From assembly GCA_028293225.1 (NCBI GenBank), contig JAQGPE010000492.1:1-7199 (forward strand): a DNA stretch of 7,199 nucleotides, read 5' to 3'. Below are positions 4,381 through 7,199 of this stretch, piece after piece. The translations under genes and the position numbers were made by a program. The DNA comes from Akkermansiaceae bacterium. Lineage in GTDB: Bacteria; Verrucomicrobiota; Verrucomicrobiia; Verrucomicrobiales; Akkermansiaceae. Within the stretch, counting starts at the first letter, position 1, and every line of letters begins with the position of its first letter. Below the pieces are notes generated by a model that saw nothing but the letters and a program-made list of their open reading frames with translations, did no database searches and was not told the origin of the DNA.

Positions 4381-6369
4381 TCAGTCCGGCTTTTGGATGA
4401 AGTTCCAGATGGCTTCGAACTGCTTGGCGGCGTCGCCGTCGAGGACGTCGGTGCGCTGGGTCTTGCCGGTGTTGTCGCCGTAACGCGGCATCTTGGTCGG
4501 CGGAGTGATGGCGGGCGGGTTCTCCATCCAACGGGAGAAGTATTCGTGACGCAGGCGCTCGTGGCTGAGGGCGAAGTTGACGCCTTCCACTTCGAAGACG
4601 GCGGTGGGCGGGGAGGCGCCGACGCCGTGGCAGGTCACGCAGCCGAAGCCGTCTTCCTTGGTAATGAGCTTTTTGCCGATGTCGGCGAGGGTCTTGTCGG
4701 GACTGGCGTCCTCCGGCTTGCTGGGGGCGACGCCGTGGATCTGGGCGAGGCCGGCGGAGAGGCCGGTGGCGAAGTTCGGGAAGCCGGGCATGCGCATGTC
4801 CAGCCATGGACGCGGACGCTCCTTGACGGTGCCGGCGAGCATGGACTCAATGTACGAGGAGTGCAGCATTTCACCGATGTAGGTGAGCTGCGGGCGGGAC
4901 TGGTCGATCTTTTCGTTTTCGCCCTTCACGTGGGCGGTCAGCTCTTTGGTCTCGGTGTGGACGCTGTCGAGCAGGGAGGCCTTGCCGTCGATGCTGTGGC
5001 AGTTGGTGCAATGGAGGGACTTGAGCTGGGCGGCGGCGGACTCGGCGGGGACGTTGCGCTGGAGCGGCTCGATGCCCTTTTTGGAGAAGGCGATCAGGGC
5101 CAGCTTCTCGTCGTCGGTCAGGGCCATCTGCGGCATCTTGCCGGGAGTCTTGTTGGCGACGCAGCCGGCGGCGGCCCAATCCTTTTTGAAGATCGCTTCG
5201 AGGGGCGGAATCGTGGTGGTGTCGAAGGGGGCGGTGCCGGCGTGGCAGCTGCCGCAGTTGAGGGAGGCGGCGAGGGCCGCGCCCTTGGTGGCGTCGCCTT
5301 TCGGGAACTCAGGGTGCTTCTTTTCCACCTTGGCCGAAGCGGTGAGGAGGAAGGCGGCGAGTTCGTCGGCTTCCGAGTCCGTGAGCCGGAAGTTCGGCAT
5401 GCCGATGTGCGGGTAGAGGGCTTCCGGTTTTTTCAGGAAGCCCGCGAGCGCGCCGGGGATGAACTTGTCGGCGACATTGCTGAGCGGAATGCGGCCGTGT
5501 TCGGTGTCGAAGCCGGCCTTGTCCGGAGCGGTGTGGCAGGCGATGCAGCCGAAGCGGTGGAAATTGGCGCCGCCTTTTTCCGCGAGGGATTTGTCAGGGG
5601 CGGGCGGGACCTCGCCCATCTTGAAATTGGTGACCAGGAAGGCGGCGAGGTCGGCGGCCTGCTGCTTGCCTTCCGGCGTGGAGGCGTCGACCAGCTTCGG
5701 CATGCGGGTGTCCGGCTTCAGCGCGGAGGGGTCGGCGATCCATTCGGCGATCCATTTTTCATTCAGGCGGCTGCCGGTGGAGAAGAGGAGCGGGCGGATT
5801 TCGCTGAGCTCGGTCATGGTGACCGAGGTGGAGGTGTGGCACTTGGCGCAATTGCTGGCGGCAAGGAGAAAGCGGCCATCGTGGGCGAGGTCGGCTTTCG
5901 TTTCGGTCTGGAAGACGCTGGCCGGGACGGTCTGGCGCGGGAAATTGGCATCCGCTTCCCAGAAGAGGCGGAATTTGCCAGAGCCGTCGGGCTGGGACTT
6001 GTAGACGATCGAGATCTCGTGATCGCCGGCGGCCAGGCGGTCGGCGGGGGACTTGGCGGCGCCCAGGGTGCCTTCTTCCTTCAGGACTTCCTTGCCATCG
6101 ATGCTCATGGCCACGGAGCCTTCGCCTTCGAAGGAGAACTGGATCTTGAGGCGCTTGGCCACATTGATCTTGCCGGTCCAGGTGGTGGTGAAAGCGCCGG
6201 GGGCGAGGAAGGGGGTGGGGGTCTCGCCCTTTTTGATAATGAGGGCGGGCAGGCGGTCGGTGCGCGTGTCCTTGACCGAACCTGCTTCAAAGGTGGCGGC
6301 GAGTTCGGCGCCGGCGGGCAGGGCCAGCAGCACGGGCAGGGCGATCGAGGCAAGTCTAACGGATCTCAT
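4381..6369 (-). CDS. Exported PA14-like pentaheme cytochrome c
   Basis: This 662-residue protein has a signal peptide (about 1-21, ending ALPAGA-ELA). A PA14-like beta domain follows (about 30-140), with FTTTWTGKI, a Ser-Ile-Asp-Gly segment near 89-92 and FRLFWE. Five cytochrome c domains come after it. Heme sites are CAKCH 174-178, CIACH 275-279, CGSCH 372-376, CTNCH 454-458 and CVTCH 577-581. Each is followed by a candidate distal methionine: Met223 (TRMP), Met324 (GMPNF), Met412 or Met415 (KMPQM), Met527 (RMPGF) and Met627 (KMPRY). Hemes would be attached in the periplasm and carry electrons between a dehydrogenase and the respiratory chain. The PA14-like domain suggests contact with a carbohydrate or partner protein. 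It follows the dehydrogenase-like gene on the same strand, 151 bp downstream, but has its own promoter-like sequence. The ATG at 6367-6369 begins a good signal peptide but lacks a Shine-Dalgarno sequence. Confidence 0.95.
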   Translation of the reverse strand: MRSVRLASIALPVLLALPAGAELAATFEAGSVKDTRTDRLPALIIKKGETPTPFLAPGAFTTTWTGKINVAKRLKIQFSFEGEGSVAMSIDGKEVLKEEGTLGAAKSPADRLAAGDHEISIVYKSQPDGSGKFRLFWEADANFPRQTVPASVFQTETKADLAHDGRFLLAASNCAKCHTSTSVTMTELSEIRPLLFSTGSRLNEKWIAEWIADPSALKPDTRMPKLVDASTPEGKQQAADLAAFLVTNFKMGEVPPAPDKSLAEKGGANFHRFGCIACHTAPDKAGFDTEHGRIPLSNVADKFIPGALAGFLKKPEALYPHIGMPNFRLTDSEADELAAFLLTASAKVEKKHPEFPKGDATKGAALAASLNCGSCHAGTAPFDTTTIPPLEAIFKKDWAAAGCVANKTPGKMPQMALTDDEKLALIAFSKKGIEPLQRNVPAESAAAQLKSLHCTNCHSIDGKASLLDSVHTETKELTAHVKGENEKIDQSRPQLTYIGEMLHSSYIESMLAGTVKERPRPWLDMRMPGFPNFATGLSAGLAQIHGVAPSKPEDASPDKTLADIGKKLITKEDGFGCVTCHGVGASPPTAVFEVEGVNFALSHERLRHEYFSRWMENPPAITPPTKMPRYGDNTGKTQRTDVLDGDAAKQFEAIWNFIQKPD

Positions 6370-6383
6370 TCGGTTAGCGGGAC

Positions 6384-6411
6384 TTTATACAGCTTAGCGG
6401 CGGGATGCCAA
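6384..6411 (-). promoter_or_regulatory. Sigma-70-like promoter of the pentaheme cytochrome gene
   Basis: On the minus strand, TTGGCA (6406-6411) and TATAAA (6384-6389) are separated by 16 bases. Each hexamer differs from the consensus at one position. The predicted start of transcription, about 7 bases further on, lies only about 8-12 bases before the ATG at 6369. The leader would be very short and without a Shine-Dalgarno sequence. Confidence 0.6.
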
Positions 6412-6426
6412 GGTTTCCACAAGCAA

Positions 6427-6496
6427 AGACCGCGCCCAATCCGGAGATTCGTCTGCGGGAATGAACCGGCAGGCGTCGCCCGGGCGGGCGCGGTCT
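6427..6496 (-). other. Nested hairpin between the dehydrogenase-like and cytochrome genes
   Basis: An 11-bp perfect inverted repeat (AGACCGCGCCC at 6427-6437 with its complement at 6486-6496) encloses a 48-base loop. Read on the minus strand, that loop contains a CCGG/CCGG pair and an ATTC/GAAT stem, plus a CGCCCGGGCG palindrome at the base. The outer stem ends in TCTTTGCTTG on the minus strand, a weak T-rich tail. It begins 24 bases after the stop codon of the gene upstream. It is most likely a terminator with an elaborate loop. A folded regulatory RNA or a 3' stability element is the alternative. Confidence 0.6.
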
Positions 6497-6520
6497 AGCG
6501 TATCGGATTAACAGGAAGCG

Positions 6521-7198
6521 TTACTCACCGAGCTTGCGGACGGTGGCGTAGATGTTGCCTTCGATCGGGTCGTGGCCGGCGGATTCCAGTTCCCAGCCGA
6601 CCTTGAGGCTCATGGATGGCTTCTGGCCGTCGAGGTCGATTTCGACGGACTGGCCGTCGGGGAGGAGACGGGCGCCACCGATGGTGATGGTGTCGCGCTT
6701 CTTCACTTCGTGGGATTCCTTTTCGAGGGCGCGCTTTTCAGCTTCAACATCGGGATTGTCGACGGAGAATTCGCCGGAGCCGTACTGCGGGCCGCGGACG
6801 TAGTTCCAGCGCTGGCCATTGTAGCTGGCGACGTCGTTGGCGAGTTCAGGATCGAGCTTCTGTTCGAAGTGGAGGCGGATGCCTTTTTTCGTGATGTCGA
6901 GCTTGTCGGGCAGGGTGACCGGGGCGCCGGTGTAGCGGATGCGCTGGAAGCCGGACTCGGTGGCGGCATTGGTCTGCCAGCCGCGGAAGCCGCAGACGAA
7001 CAGGCCGTCGTTGTTGAAGCGGGCGCGCATGGCGGAGGAGCGCAGCTTGATCGGCATGCGGACCGCGCCGCCCTGGAGGGTGCCGTCGACCGTGTCGGGC
7101 AGGACGCGGAGGATGGAGGACTGGCCGTAGGAGAGGGCGAGCAGTTCGCCTTCCTTCAGGCCCCATTTCACCCCCTTCGGCACCCAGACCGGGCCGCC
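6521..7198 (-). CDS. Large PVC-type dehydrogenase-like protein (DUF6797-family type), C-terminal part
   Basis: The last 225 residues are visible, and the frame is open through the right edge, so the start lies outside. The visible part begins GGPVWVPKGVKWG and continues with ELLALSYGQSSILRVLP, a VDGTLQGGAVRMP strand pair, MRARFNNDGLFVCGFRGWQTNA and FQRIRYTG. These look like the last blades of a beta-propeller of the PQQ/sorbosone dehydrogenase kind. A beta-rich tail with a charged segment (about residues 150-170) follows. I recognise this arrangement from the C-termini of large verrucomicrobial and planctomycete proteins annotated as DUF6797 or c-type cytochrome proteins. The family name is from memory and not certain. 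No CxxCH is present in the visible part. A heme or catalytic domain, if any, would be upstream. Same strand as the pentaheme cytochrome, so a joint role in substrate oxidation is inferred. Confidence 0.75.
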   Translation of the reverse strand, partial: GGPVWVPKGVKWGLKEGELLALSYGQSSILRVLPDTVDGTLQGGAVRMPIKLRSSAMRARFNNDGLFVCGFRGWQTNAATESGFQRIRYTGAPVTLPDKLDITKKGIRLHFEQKLDPELANDVASYNGQRWNYVRGPQYGSGEFSVDNPDVEAEKRALEKESHEVKKRDTITIGGARLLPDGQSVEIDLDGQKPSMSLKVGWELESAGHDPIEGNIYATVRKLGE

Positions 7199-7199
7199 G

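Noticed and set aside
4318..6498. A 726-codon open frame on the plus strand, longer than the cytochrome gene it opposes
   Set aside because: It is the antisense shadow of the pentaheme gene. Its product is a Gly/Ala/Glu-rich low-complexity sequence without domains, while the minus strand has a signal peptide, five CxxCH sites and Met ligands.
6521..7198. A GTG at 7183 as the start of a complete 220-residue gene
   Set aside because: The frame stays open to the window edge, and the residues before the GTG (GGPVW) continue the family pattern, so the gene is truncated by the window.

Overview
The window looks like chromosome of a high-GC member of the Verrucomicrobiota (Verrucomicrobiaceae/Akkermansiaceae-like, for example near Luteolibacter or Haloferula). 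I infer this from four things together. There is a C-terminal PVC-type heme-binding CxxCH domain, a C-terminal fragment of a large PVC-type dehydrogenase-like protein, a secreted protease with a PEP-CTERM sorting tail, and a LuxR-type regulator of the kind common in planctomycete and verrucomicrobial genomes. No database search was possible, so the taxonomy is an inference.

Layout. Positions 3-704 (+) are the 3' end of a heme-binding protein gene, closed by a strong intrinsic terminator at 724-761. Positions 762-1198 are non-coding and rich in short repeats. A LuxR-type regulator occupies 1199-1978 (+). A convergent, repeat-filled gap (1979-2305) separates it from murI, glutamate racemase, at 2306-3103 (-). 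A PEP-CTERM trypsin-like protease (3161-4066, -) lies 57 bp upstream of murI on the same strand. The next gap (4067-4380) holds a G-quadruplex motif inside a hairpin, a pair of TTC-loop hairpins and a clear terminator. A PA14-like, five-heme cytochrome c occupies 4381-6369 (-), with a recognisable promoter directly upstream. A 151-bp gap with a nested hairpin then leads to the 3' end of a large dehydrogenase-like gene (6521 to the window edge, -).

How the genes fit together. The two right-hand genes share a strand and together look like a periplasmic oxidation module. The large protein resembles PVC proteins related to PQQ-type sugar dehydrogenases, and the pentaheme protein could take its electrons. 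The separate gene at the left edge carries another single-heme domain of the same general PVC type, so the window is flanked by c-type heme proteins. murI is housekeeping (D-glutamate for peptidoglycan). The protease is exported and probably surface-sorted by an exosortase. The LuxR-type regulator is an orphan with no linked kinase or autoinducer synthase.

I found no CRISPR array, transposase, phage gene, tRNA or rRNA, and no obvious new defence system. The most unusual content is in the intergenic DNA. Three related repeats with 8-9 bp phasing lie around luxR, two of them as an 82% identical inverted pair enclosing it. There are also several compact palindromes, and none of the four visible start codons has a Shine-Dalgarno sequence.
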